Below are positions 32,669 to 42,817 of a DNA stretch of 64,000 nucleotides, piece by piece. Source of the stretch: Prostheceraeus crozeri (taxonomy: Eukaryota > Platyhelminthes > Polycladida > Euryleptidae); NCBI GenBank assembly GCA_907163375.1, contig CAJQUW010006804.1:124001-188000 (forward strand), in the 5' to 3' direction. The first letter of the stretch is position 1. Every line of letters begins with the position of its first letter. Both the position numbers and the translations under genes were made by a program. Under the pieces are notes generated by a model that did no database searches, was not told the DNA's origin, and saw only the letters and a list, made by a program, of their open reading frames with translations.

Positions 32669-32744
32669 ATGGGTCATTTCTGCCAAAATATTGATGACAT
32701 CCATTTGACTGCGCGTCTTGAGATTGAATCTGATCACTTGATCA
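32669..32744 (-). CDS. metallocarboxypeptidase propeptide exon 1 (25 aa)
   Basis: Acceptor CCGCTTTTCAG ends at 32745; donor GTGAGTAA follows 32669. After one base closing a split codon it reads DQVIRFNLKTRSQMDVINIL then AEMTH. DQV-R opening and the following amphipathic helix are the first elements of the carboxypeptidase A/B propeptide. The split codon probably encodes Tyr, as is common at this junction; the upstream signal-peptide exon was not found. Confidence 0.92.
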
Positions 32745-34877
32745 CTGAAAAGCGGAATTGATAACGCTTGATAACATGAACTTTTTGAAATATTTATTGA
32801 AATATTTTGAATTTTGTTTATTTTTTGGTGCCACCTAAATCATTCAGATGGCATAGTATTCCAAGAAAAAGGAGACTTTATTGATTTAATTGCAGCAAAT
32901 TAAAATAATAAACTGACGATTTCACACCACAATTCAAATTTTTTGCTGAACTGTGAAATAGAATCAACAATGATTTTCTGATCTACCATCAGTCACTAAT
33001 TGTGATCAATAGAGGGGATTTTAGGTTGAAAAAGTTCAGAGTAGGAAGGGGACATAAATGGGATAAATTTAGGAAGAATTCTGATTATGTTGACATCAAG
33101 CCCTTATTCGGTCAAAAGTAATTTGTCAAGCGTATGAAGTCTGCTCTACTTTACACTTCAGCCGAGTAAATTTTGATGAGTAATATTCCTCTACTTAGTA
33201 CTTATTGCTACACCTGAAGGAATATTTTTGCATCAAAATTTCATTTGAAAATTATCATTTTTGGTTGCCAAGTTTGCACTATGCCACATTCAGATTTGAA
33301 ATGCAGAGGGTTCAGACGATGGTGTTACCGATAAAGCTATGGTCTGACATATAAAATGAGAAAGCCAGCACGCGTGTGAAAAATGTTTCGTTGAATCGGA
33401 CTGATTTTTGCGAGAGTGCCGACTTTTTGAACATCGTCTAGCCTCAATTCACATTTGTAGGCGATACCTGCAGGTTAGATAGTGTAGATGTGGCAACCAG
33501 AAAACTGTAATTTGAAAGTAAAATATTTGCTATTTACCGGCAAAAATCCGCATATTTCTAAAAGCAATCAATGGAAGTTCTAAAGTTTTTGATTGCTCAT
33601 TCTTTTGTAAAGAGGCCTACAATTCCAACTATGATGCCATATTCGGCTATTCTCGAGTAAACAAATAATTGTTCACTTTCTACCTTGTATTCTGCGACTA
33701 CAGTCGAGCCATCAAATGTATTCAATTTTCAAATTTCTGGAACCATAAATATTTTGTTTCATGCTATGCGCTTAAATTCTTATAAGTAGCTTTAAAAGCT
33801 CAATGCATTTTCTTGCAAGAAATTGCTCGTAACTACATGACTGATATACAAGTTGGAGGTTATGGACATCACCAGAAAATTAATATATCATGAGCAAACT
33901 GAATTGAAGCATCAAACGTAATGAATGTTCGAGAAAAAGTGAATTATGTGGAAACAACCACATGTTTCAGCCCTGGATTCACCACCCTTCATCAGTGTAC
34001 AAATGAGATAGCAGCAAATTTACAATTTTCATATGCAGCGTTCAAACTGAAGTGATTACCCCAACAATCGTTCGGGTTTGTTTGGGCATTCAGTAGGTCG
34101 TCGGAGTTAAATTCTTCTTGAATATGGCTTCAGTCGCAGTTTTGGTAGCTACGGTTTTGTATGATGCATGATCTTGAAATTATAGACGTCAGAAAAGTGC
34201 AAATGCATGCCAATTTCGGTTGGCGAATTGCTGTTTATGTGTTCTTTTATTTAGTGATAAAATGCCCTTTAGCTTCCCCGATGTAGGAAAAAACTACATG
34301 TGCAATGTTCACACCAGTAGGCCTATTTACAAGCTATTGAAGAGGAAAGCTCCTTAGAAAATGTCATCTTTATAGAGATAGCCATACTAGTTTTCAGCGT
34401 TTTGAAAAGTGAACGAATACGAGAGTTCCGAAGTCGAGAATTTGTTTGTCTAACACTCTGGCAAAATTCTTTGCAAAACATAGAGTTATAATTAGTTCAG
34501 AAATATATAATTTATTTGTAAGGTGTCTGTCGTTCTCTTGATAATCCTACTACATACAATGCTCATAAGCACACTTACTCTATTGATACACATATTGATT
34601 ATCACATACTCTATTTTCAGTACAGCCATTACAAATCAAAGTCTGTCTGAGATCAAATGCATTCATCAATATCTTTTCTATCAGTGCACAGTTTGATAAC
34701 TCTATTACTCAAAAATTTCATAACAGAAATCTTGCATTTGTACGAGGAACCTGGAATATGAAGATCAGATTTATCTTCTTCTCTCCCGGATTCGGCTTTC
34801 AAGTTTGAAGAGTCGGATTGCATCGGATCAGATTAGTATTTTCATGAAAATCCGAATTAATCCGGGAAAATTCGACT
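32745..34877. other. non-coding stretch upstream of the visible carboxypeptidase exons
   Basis: No exon or gene can be supported. A degenerate hammerhead-like motif lies on the minus strand at 33964-33995 (see findings). Near 34810-34860 there is a cluster of CGGATT/AATCCG words next to the LINE. Confidence 0.5.
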
Positions 34878-35008
34878 AAGAAGAGAAATAGAAAGAATAG
34901 AGAAAGAAATAGAATAGATTTTATTCAATAAATGAAAATCATTTAAGTTACAGTATATCGTTGCATTAAGGAAAAATATACGCAGTCAAAAATAAAATAG
35001 AAGAAAAA

Positions 35009-37626
35009 TCACACAACTCTTGAATTTAAAGCAGTCGCACAACAAAATGGAACAAAGGAATTCAAACGTCTTGTAGTATTAGCAGAAGGCTGTAAGAGGC
35101 GATGAGTTCGAGTAGAACGTTGAGGCATGAGATCGTGTAAAATATGCTTCTGGTCAATACACGCTTCTTGAAACAGTCTACAAGCAGCTTCAAGCCGACG
35201 TTGTTTTAAGTCAGGGAAACGGTTGCAACCACAATTCGATGTTCGAAAGTATCTTGGCAAAGAACAAATCAATTTGTGATAACGATTTTGACAACGTTCC
35301 AGTTTGTACTCAAGAGAAGACGGCAAATGAACAAAAACGCATGAAGCATATTCGAGAATACTTCGTATTAATGCGTAATAGGTAACAGTCAATTCATTGG
35401 AAGAGGTGAGAGGCTTGAGTAAGCGAATCCCATACATCCTCTGATTAGCAACCTTTATCACTGAGTTGATGTGAGTATCCCAAGTGAGGCGGCTATTCAG
35501 CTGAACACCCAAAATGCGAAGAGTATCAACGTCCTCAACATCAGAATGCACGGGAGAAAAGCAATCATTAAATCTTTGGATGAACAATTTCTTAGATTTC
35601 GCGTTGTTCAAAGTGAGACCGTTAGTTGTGGACCATTGGATCAAGTATAAATGCTCACCGATAAAGTTAGTCAAATTATCTCTACGAAAAACTGGGATAC
35701 AGTAGGCTAAATCATCAATGTACTTGATGATAGTTGAACTTGAATCGACCGATGACAGAGATGCGGCAACAATACAGTACAGATAGGGGATGAATAAAGA
35801 ACCCTGTGGCACACCGGATGGAACATCAACTTTTTTGCTGATTGAATCACCAATTCTCACCGCCTGAGTACGACCTGATAAATAATCACGTATAAGATGA
35901 ATGAATCCCAAAGGTACGTCAATTTCAATCAGTCTCTGAATGACAATGTCATGTCGGAGTTGGTCAAAGGCTTTTTTGAAATCGTAAGATACGATTTGAA
36001 CTCCCCCAATGTCATGCCTATCAAGGAGGCGTGTTGTATCGTCCATCAACTTCAACAATGCCGCCGTAGTAGAAGAACCCGGACGGCCACCGAATTGATT
36101 ACTGCCGAAATGATGAATAAGAGCATTTTTAACACCACTTTGAAGAACAAGATATTCTAAGAGCTTTGCGGGCAGGGGTAATAACGAAATCGGTCGAATA
36201 TGCTCTAGATCGAAGCAGCCATGTTTGGGGATTGGAGATACATGACTGTATTTCCATCTGGTTGGTACATGTCTTTCGCTGATACACAGATGAAAAATGT
36301 GACATAGTGGGCCAGCTATCACGGGTGCTAGGACTTTGTAGACTTGAGTTGGGATGCAATCACTCCCAGGCGCTTTTGTGGCTTTAACCCTGTCAAGCCA
36401 TTGTTCTATATCGAAACAAGAGAAATCTACCGACCACTCATCGTCTTCAAGATTTGAAAAATTCAAAGAATTTCCACTGTCATTAGCGTAGACATCCTTG
36501 AAAGTATTGTTGATCAGTTCGACTGCATTCTGAGTGCCTCCCAGTTGAGTGCAAAGACGATAGACAGGATCAATAGATTTTGTGCCACGAACATGATTGA
36601 CCACTCTCCACAGGTTTTTGCCACCATGGTTTACTCCATCAGCCCAATTCTTCTTGGCTTTGGTAATTTCAGTCTGAACTTTCAACTTCCAGTAATTATA
36701 GCCATCAAAGTCTCGACGACGATAGGCATCCCACCGCCGTTGAATGAACATCTTTAGTAATGGCGTAATCCAGGTTTTATCCTTCGGAGTTAGGAAAACA
36801 GTGTAATGCGGTATGAAGGTATGCACGAAATCTGACAACATCTCATGAAAAATATTACACTTGTGTTCACTTGACTCATTTGAATAATAAAAGTCTCTCC
36901 AATTGATTTTACTCATTTCTGACAATAACATATTCAAATTGGACTCGCGTACATCGTAAACACGTCTTTTTATACATCCTTTCAAGTAAGTGTCATTATC
37001 AGGGTAAGCTAAAACGCAACGATGATCTGAAGAAGCTACAGGAGCAGTAACAGTGATATGATATTGTGAATTTACATCTTCACTTACAAAAAATAAATCG
37101 AGTATGGCATTACCACGAGTTGCAGTCGTTACAAGATTCACCACATCCAAATCATCAGAAAATGAGCAGCGAATACGATTGAAATCCCCTCCAATTACTA
37201 TATGAAAATCTGGATTGCTGCACAATAAAATATCAAAATTATCAACAATATAATTATCAATATCGTTACTGGCAGACACAGTTCGATTGGGAATGACATA
37301 AATGCAAGAACAATAATTTTCAGCAGTGGAAAAATTACCCAAACGTCATCGACATCATCATGAGATATTGAAGGACAAAAACGGTCAAAATATATATTGT
37401 TGTTGACATAGATTGCAGCTCCTCCCCCACGATGACTTGAAGACCTGTCGCTTAGCACAATCGCATAACCTGGAACATGTACAAGGGAATCCAAAATGGA
37501 AGAAAAAAGCCATGTCTCAGTAAATAGTAAAACATCATGGGAAATGGAACTTGCAATGGCACGAACATCATCTATTTTAGGTAGAAGCGATCGAACATTA
37601 GCTAAAAGAAACGATGGTAAATACAA
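35009..37626 (-). pseudogene. LINE ORF2: AP endonuclease and reverse transcriptase, one frameshift
   Basis: The endonuclease starts in 37198-37626 with SFLLANVRSLLPKIDDVRAI, LFTETWL and SHRGGGAAIYV. A frameshift near 37335 moves to the long frame (35009-37342), with IGGDFNRIR, LDLFFVSEDV and SSDHRCVL completing it. RT motifs follow: KATKAPGSDCIPTQVYK, HIRPISLLPLPAKLLE, NQFGGRPGSSTTAAL, SYDFKKAFDQLRH, PSGVPQGS and the catalytic YIDD in IIKYIDDLAYC. A C-terminal Cys/His-containing segment (CQNRYHKLICS, SNCGCNRF) ends near residue 777. Only the single frameshift disables it. Confidence 0.9.
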
Positions 37627-37654
37627 CTTTCTGGAAAGTATATTATGACACTCG

Positions 37655-38206
37655 CTAAAAGATATTACCGAAAAGGAGTTTGGTCATCCTGAAGCTTGAT
37701 ATTATCGATGTAAACAGCGCCTCTGTATATACGAACAGATTTCCTTCATTCTGAGGTTTTGCAATTTCAGCATCTCTCCTTTGTCTCAAATATCTTTCTT
37801 GATGTTGTTGAAAAGGTGTCAGATCGCAGTTTACGTAAACATTGGGAAACTCTTCGGATCTCCTCAGCATTCTGGAGGCTTTCAAAATCTCCCATTTCTT
37901 AGAACTATTTCGGAAAATAACTCTGATGGGGCGTTTTCTGTTACCAGATGGTCGACCAATTCTGTGAATACTGAGACAGTCTTCGTCAGTGTTTAAAGGC
38001 ACATTGATGGTGTTGGCAATACGAACCACAACAGCGTTCAAATCGTGATACTCTTCAACTCCTCTGATAATTATATTATTTTTCCGAATTTCAAGTTCAT
38101 GCTTTTCAATCACGGCACCTTGAATTTCAACTGCTTTCTTTAACACCTCGACCTCCTTTTTCAATGCTTGATTATCAGCAATAAGAATGTCGAGCTTTTT
38201 GTTCAT
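37655..38206 (-). CDS. LINE ORF1, 183 aa, coiled coil and RNA-binding region
   Basis: The N-terminus is a heptad-rich coiled coil (LKKEVEVLKKAVEIQGAVIE). Then KNNIIIRGVEEY, SIHRIGRP and RPIRVIFRN match the RRM-like nucleic-acid binding region of LINE ORF1 proteins. It would coat element RNA and chaperone reverse transcription. The ORF is intact and ends 28 bp before the ORF2 endonuclease start. A stop codon precedes the Met, so no in-frame extension is possible. Confidence 0.82.
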   Translation of the reverse strand: MNKKLDILIADNQALKKEVEVLKKAVEIQGAVIEKHELEIRKNNIIIRGVEEYHDLNAVVVRIANTINVPLNTDEDCLSIHRIGRPSGNRKRPIRVIFRNSSKKWEILKASRMLRRSEEFPNVYVNCDLTPFQQHQERYLRQRRDAEIAKPQNEGNLFVYTEALFTSIISSFRMTKLLFGNIF

Positions 38207-38280
38207 TTCAATAAGTAACGTAGAAAATTCATCAGTTTTAAAAATCTCCGCCTATATCCTATCAAGAATATGATACATTT

Positions 38281-38935
38281 ATTTTATGCTGCCTTTCTCT
38301 TGCTGTTCCGTGTGTTCACGTACTATATAAAACAAAAGAATGATGACGCTCAGCCAAAAACATAAAAAAATAGACCAATTAATCAGAGACAGGAGCAGTA
38401 TGTACGATGCAACCTGTGACCATCATGAAGAGTTCTTTCGGATTAGTCGGAACATGCGAATGTCGGATTGGATCCACATATGATTCGGATTTACCACCCC
38501 AAAAATCGTTCCGATACATGCCTCTAGTACTAAGTGAAATTTCGGTAATTATTCATTAAATGCCACTTCTAACTACTTTTGGCATTTAAACTTCCAGTAT
38601 GACAATGGAATATAAATTTTAAGTACCGCATAATAATTTCTTACATATCCAGAATTCCATGGTTGGGTTCATGCAATTGTTTTTTTTTGGGGGATTGACA
38701 TGTGATACCTTTTGTCTGTGATCCTTAACGATGGTTATCGAGAACGTGGAAATTTCAGAGACACTCATCTGTGCATGTTATGCCACCGTGGTAGAAGAAT
38801 TTTGCTCATTCAAATATATAATAGCCTCCTTGTTAAAGAAGTTGCTCGCTCTGATTCATTTCATGGGATTCATATCCAATTCTGCATGTATAAGATGAGG
38901 AGCAAAATATAGTTGTTAATTAATTAACTAATTAA
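38281..38935. other. non-coding stretch between LINE and piggyBac-type MITE
   Basis: CGGATT-rich words at 38440-38500 mirror those left of the LINE. The ORF 38712-38912 has no recognisable motif. TTAATTAATTAACTAATTAA at 38916-38935 offers several TTAA targets, the last of which was used by the MITE. Confidence 0.45.
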
Positions 38936-39877
38936 CCCTCAGAGACCTGAGGGGGTCCAGTGGACCCCGCAGCCACATCTTTCTATTTCACCTTTTGTAC
39001 TGAGGATATATCAACCGCTCATGCCCATGTAAAATCATCATTTTTGACAGGGAATTTGCATGTGTTGTTTCATTTCAATTGAATCAGCAGAAGCATGGTA
39101 GATAGGCCAAGGGGGTCCACTGGACCCCCCTCCGGTCTCAGAGGGTGTAGAAATTCCCATAACAAAATTATTACTATCAGATGAAAAATGAATTTGTGCA
39201 TGTCCACGATGGTCTAAAATGAATGAAATTCATTTATTTAATGTTTACGTCATGCTCGTGCATGTGCGTTATGTTAGAAGATCGCAAAATGTGAATATCA
39301 TGTTTTCGCACATGATCGTGCATGACTGGCTGCCCTACATGAACAAATCAGCATAAATCAATGTTCAAAATGAGAGCTATCATTATATTTATAGTTCCAT
39401 ACTAAAAGCAGATTGTTGACAAACTTTTCACAGCAGTAATTGATGAGTTTGAGATATCCACAGTTGTTTTCAGGGTCTTAAAATGCAGCAATTATGGCTC
39501 AGTTTAGGTCTATTTCCGATGGTCATGGATAAATTTGAAACAAAGAACAAATATGAGGGTTATGCTGCATGGAATAAATCAATTTCATTAAAATCAACTA
39601 TCTGAGGTTACATGACGACAGCAAACATCGTAAAACCACCTCATAGTACAATTGATACTATGCTAAATGTAATTGAATTGCAAAAACACCACATTTTTTG
39701 CATGTGTTTACTGATAAGGTTGAAAGACACTCAAGGGGTTAGTTATATCAACTTGCCACACGCAAAAATCATTGTTTTACTTAAAATCAACTTTCCCAAT
39801 GATTTGATATCGATTTAAGCAGGTAAACTAAGAATTTGTAAAAGGGGCCACTGGACCCCCCTTCAGATCTCTGAGGT
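38936..39877. mobile_element. piggyBac-type MITE (942 bp) with TTAA target duplication
   Basis: The left end CCCTCAGAGACCTGAGGGGG and the right end, read inward, ACCTCAGAGATCTGAAGGGG are inverted repeats flanked by TTAA (38932-38935, 39878-39881). Both run into a palindromic block, GGTCCAGTGGACC at the left, GGGCCACTGGACC at the right. A third, inverted copy of the end sequence occurs internally at 39108-39147 (GGTCCACTGGACCCCC, then TCTCAGAGGGT). No transposase. The CCC start and TTAA target fit piggyBac. Confidence 0.88.
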
Positions 39878-39881
39878 TTAA

Positions 39882-40664
39882 TAGAAAAGATTCTGGAGAG
39901 ACAAGAATATCGCCATTGTAATTGAAAATGACTTTCTCTAATGCTACTTAATATTAGTAATAAGTAACATGTGAATTCATGTATCTTGACATGCAAGGAG
40001 TTGGTATGTATCAACGCTTCTATCATGAGAGCTTGGAAGATCATTGGAATATGAATTCGTAAATGCGTTTCGCAATGTCATTTTAAGATTTAGTAGGTCA
40101 AAATTCTCTTTGCGCAACATTTATGTATAATAATTTAATTCGGAGGCTTTCAATATAGTAGTTTTGTATAGCCAATGCTGATTTTAAAAGCTTTTATAAT
40201 GTAAAATTTGCATTAAAAGAAAGATATTTAACAATTAAGAAGCACTACACAATGCTATCGAATAGCTTCAAAATTAAGATTTAGCCGTAGGGCAAAATAA
40301 TCATCCTGCAATGATTTTTGGAGCTAAGTACTTGAAGACGTATTCCTTTCACTGGTTTTATGTGCGAGCACGCAGATTATTCGTATAGCGATGGGAAAAC
40401 TTCTCCTTTGAACTTCTCCATGGAAAACCGGGCAGTCTTAAGCCGGCGACTCTACATTCTACAAATTATGATTGGCAGCTGCTCAACTTAGACGGCTATA
40501 GACATTATTCGATTTCTCGATTTTTATGTAGCATGCGGTAGGTTTTCCGGTACTCAGGATAAGCAAGAGTTCTCGATGAAGCACAACGATGCTGAGTTTA
40601 TCAATTTACTATTCAAATTGATCCTCTATCAGGCAATCAGACAAATATTCACACTTTTGATAAT
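39882..40664. other. non-coding stretch, nothing recognised
   Basis: AT-rich, without supported ORFs, repeats or RNA genes. Confidence 0.5.
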
Positions 40665-40859
40665 ATATTTTGCACGCGTTAAGACAAGTAACCTGGCAAT
40701 TGACACATTTATCAAATCTCAACAGATGGAAGGCACTGCTTTAAGGCACGTTTTAAGCAGTGCCTTCCTGGCTAATTTGCGCTCTCAACAGATGGTCCGG
40801 TGGCCTTGTGGTTGGAAGGTAGGCCCTATGCTTGCACGTCCTCTAGCTCCAACGTCGCT

Positions 40860-40869
40860 GGTTCAAACC
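40860..40869 (+). promoter_or_regulatory. RNA polymerase III B box of the SINE
   Basis: GGTTCAAACC matches the tRNA B-box consensus GGTTCRANNCC, 45 bp after an A-box-like element at 40801-40815. Transcription would run through the hammerhead motif that follows three bases later. Confidence 0.78.
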
Positions 40870-40872
40870 TAC

Positions 40873-40914
40873 CCACGACTGATGAGGCTCAACAGGCCGA
40901 AACATGTCTCGTGG
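40873..40914 (+). ncRNA. type I hammerhead ribozyme motif with very short stem III
   Basis: All parts are present in order: stem I 5' strand CCACGA (40873-40878), core CTGATGA (40879-40885), stem II GGC/GCC with loop TCAACAG (40886-40898), core GAAA (40899-40902), a minimal stem III within ACATGT (the A of GAAA, then CATGT), the cleavage site after GTC (40908), and stem I 3' strand TCGTGG (40909-40914), six perfect pairs. Core bases all match the consensus. Such short-stem-III hammerheads are known from Penelope-like elements and animal retrozymes and usually cleave as dimers. Confidence 0.85.
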
Positions 40915-40955
40915 TGGTTACATCTGTTGAGATTTGATAAATATTTTGCACGCGT

Positions 40956-42658
40956 CTGAAAAAGATTGAGCAGCAACCTTTTATAGCAGCAACCAGAATA
41001 ACTTATTCAAGATATGGAATAATTTTACGATAGATAGGCTATAGAGAGCACATGATTCTTACAAAATTCATCCTTGGGATTCCGGAATTTCTATTTGAGA
41101 TCGAGTACGACTAAAAACTAGATGGCTAAGGACATAATCGTCTATCGATCAACACTAAATCAGCATCGAAATGCCGTCACTGTCGTCAAGCCAACAATGA
41201 AAACTTTGTAGTAATCATTTCGAAGAACCAATCTTAAGCTACAATCAGAATACTCGAGCAAAAACTGAATTCAGTAATAAATAGAGTTATTACCTACACT
41301 TGTTAATGCTCAGTCAAATAGTTGTGTCTTTGAACATTTTCCATGCAAGACGGAAAATATTGTCAGTAAGAGGACACTCCATATTTGATGGAAATATCAG
41401 AAAGTAAAAAACACTTTATCGCAAGCGCTTTCGACCGACACCGCCAGTCATTATCAAGCGACTGTTCGTTTATTGTTGGATCAATCAGATATAAACAGTT
41501 ATGATAGGGAACATTCTAGACCAGATTCATTTACATTAAGACACATTACGAAATCCTAAACTAACAACAAAAATACGTCAATGACCATGTTACTCTTAAA
41601 ATTCTGCAAGTAATGCACATCAAAGTAAAAACAAAGATAAGAAAGAAGACGTTAGCTAAAGAATAGAGTCATAAAAAGACCCCAGATCTATCTTGGTTCG
41701 GTTGTTGGAACGGAAATGTTTAGTCCAAAGAGATTCCTTCACTATTCTCCTCTTCCAGGAGCGTTCCCTGTCCACCACAGTCCCTATTCCGTAAAATACA
41801 CTCCCTATTCCGTCAAAAGACGGAAAAGCAACAAAAATTGCTAATTTTCCTCATGCATTGTAATGGCTATTCTAAGTACCTTGGCTGTTTCATCAACACC
41901 AACTTACAGTAATATTATCGTCCGGCTCTGTAAGCCGATTTGAATAATGATTTAAAACGTCTTAAAAAGTTGTTTTATATTTACATACTGCTACAATGTT
42001 GCCATTCAAATTCATCTGACTAGACAATAAATTCCAGAACAAACTTCGCCAATCGTCGTCATGAGCCTAATTAGAATTAACGGCCGGTTGGTGCAATGAG
42101 TGGTCGACCGGTTCTCAAAACTTCTGGCCGAGGCCGGTTCAGCGAATGGCTTTGCTAAAACCACGGCCGGTTCCGACACTGCGGGATGAGTGACCACACG
42201 CCAGTCATCACTCATCACCACACATGCATTGGACACAACGCCATATGATTATGTGTATCACATGACATGATTTTTGCATGCACCATATATAATAGCGAAC
42301 GTTGCACATAAATTTGAAATTCCCGAGATAGGTGCTTTAAAATCAAGTGAAGACGATGTTTTGCCTTCCACTGTTCAACTTCGGCTTCTATGTCGAAGAA
42401 ATGAGTAATGATGCTATTTGGTCTAACCTGTGTCCTCGTATAGGCTAAGGAGATGTGTTGCAGTGACAAGAAAATGAATGACCATACAAACTCGGGGGCA
42501 ACACAGTTCAAGGGTAACTGAAAACCCTTTTATAGACAGCAAAGTGTCTATAAAATAGACCTCTTTGTACCTCATAGACATTGAGGTACAAAGTCTTTAG
42601 ATAAACAACTAGGTACCAGAAATATATGGTGCAACGTAGATTCGCAACAGCCTTAAGG

Positions 42659-42660
<2 letters not shown>
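40956..42660. other. non-coding stretch with Penelope-like tail, GGCCGGT cluster and two hairpins
   Basis: At 41405-41460 the minus strand reads TTGATAATGACTGGCGGTGT and then GGTCGAAAGCG, like the ends of Penelope-like elements. At 42060-42175 several GGCCGGTT/AACCGGCC words occur in both orientations. Two adjacent hairpins follow: TTTTATAGACA/TGTCTATAAAA (42528-42555) and TTTGTACCTCA/TGAGGTACAAA (42564-42592). No gene is supported; the minus-strand ORF 42215-42511 has a hydrophobic start but no further support. Confidence 0.5.
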
Positions 42661-42702
<42 letters not shown>

Positions 42703-42775
42703 TAAGCACCTGAAGATAAATTGAAAGCGCTAGTTCCAAATTGCTGTTTTTGATTTTTTTGCGGGCAGAAACATT

Positions 42776-42817
<42 letters not shown>
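42661..42817. repeat. (AT)n and (CT)n(AT)n microsatellites
   Basis: (AT)19 at 42661-42698; (TC)n at 42776-42798 running into (AT)n at 42799-42817. The Tc1 element is inserted in the last AT run. Confidence 0.95.

Larger units (their letters stand above)
18079..32744 (-). other. gene span: M14A/B-type metallocarboxypeptidase (partial)
   Basis: Five minus-strand exons (32669-32744, 32480-32613, 27647-27746, 22941-23039, 18079-18177) join in phase to give about 169 residues: most of the activation propeptide and the first part of the zinc peptidase domain up to HAREW. All have AG acceptors and GT donors. The signal-peptide exon must lie above 32744 (its last codon is completed by the first base of exon 32744). 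The remaining catalytic parts are not found down to 17287 and would have to lie beyond the Polintons or be lost. Introns reach 4.9 kb and are full of mobile DNA. Confidence 0.88.
34878..38280 (-). mobile_element. APE-type non-LTR retrotransposon (LINE), about 3.4 kb
   Basis: Minus strand, two ORFs in the usual order: ORF1 (37655-38206) and ORF2 (35009-37626, one frameshift). The 3' end carries TTCATTTATTGAATAAAATC and a pyrimidine-rich tail (34880-34930) in place of poly(A). The right limit is approximate; an in-frame stop lies just before ORF1, so the 5' end may be truncated. The domain order and endonuclease motifs suggest the CR1/Jockey group. Both flanks contain CGGATT-rich sequence (34800-34860, 38440-38500), so it may have landed in another repeat. 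Confidence 0.85.
40680..40940 (+). mobile_element. tRNA-derived SINE (261 bp) with hammerhead ribozyme and 15-bp target duplication
   Basis: Flanked by perfect direct repeats ATATTTTGCACGCGT at 40665-40679 and 40941-40955. Inside are an inverted 22-bp pair (ATTTATCAAATCTCAACAGA... at 40707-40728 against 40921-40942) and a 14-bp hairpin, GGAAGGCACTGCTT (40728-40741) with its complement at 40755-40768. A tRNA-like head has an A-box-like TGGCCTTGTGGTTGG (40801-40815) and a perfect B box, GGTTCAAACC (40860-40869). A hammerhead motif follows at 40873-40914. The perfect target duplication suggests recent insertion. Confidence 0.85.

Noticed and set aside
35514..36757. Plus-strand ORFs inside the LINE
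   Set aside because: They lie opposite the RT coding region and have no independent support.
40795..40875. Functional tRNA gene
   Set aside because: The B box is perfect but the A box is weak, no cloverleaf with an anticodon arm can be drawn, and it sits inside a SINE with target duplications.
42215..42511. Candidate signal-peptide exon of the carboxypeptidase (hydrophobic ORF, minus strand)
   Set aside because: The possible donor (CAG|GTTAGA) leaves phase 0, but the next exon needs two bases of a split codon, and nothing else supports it.
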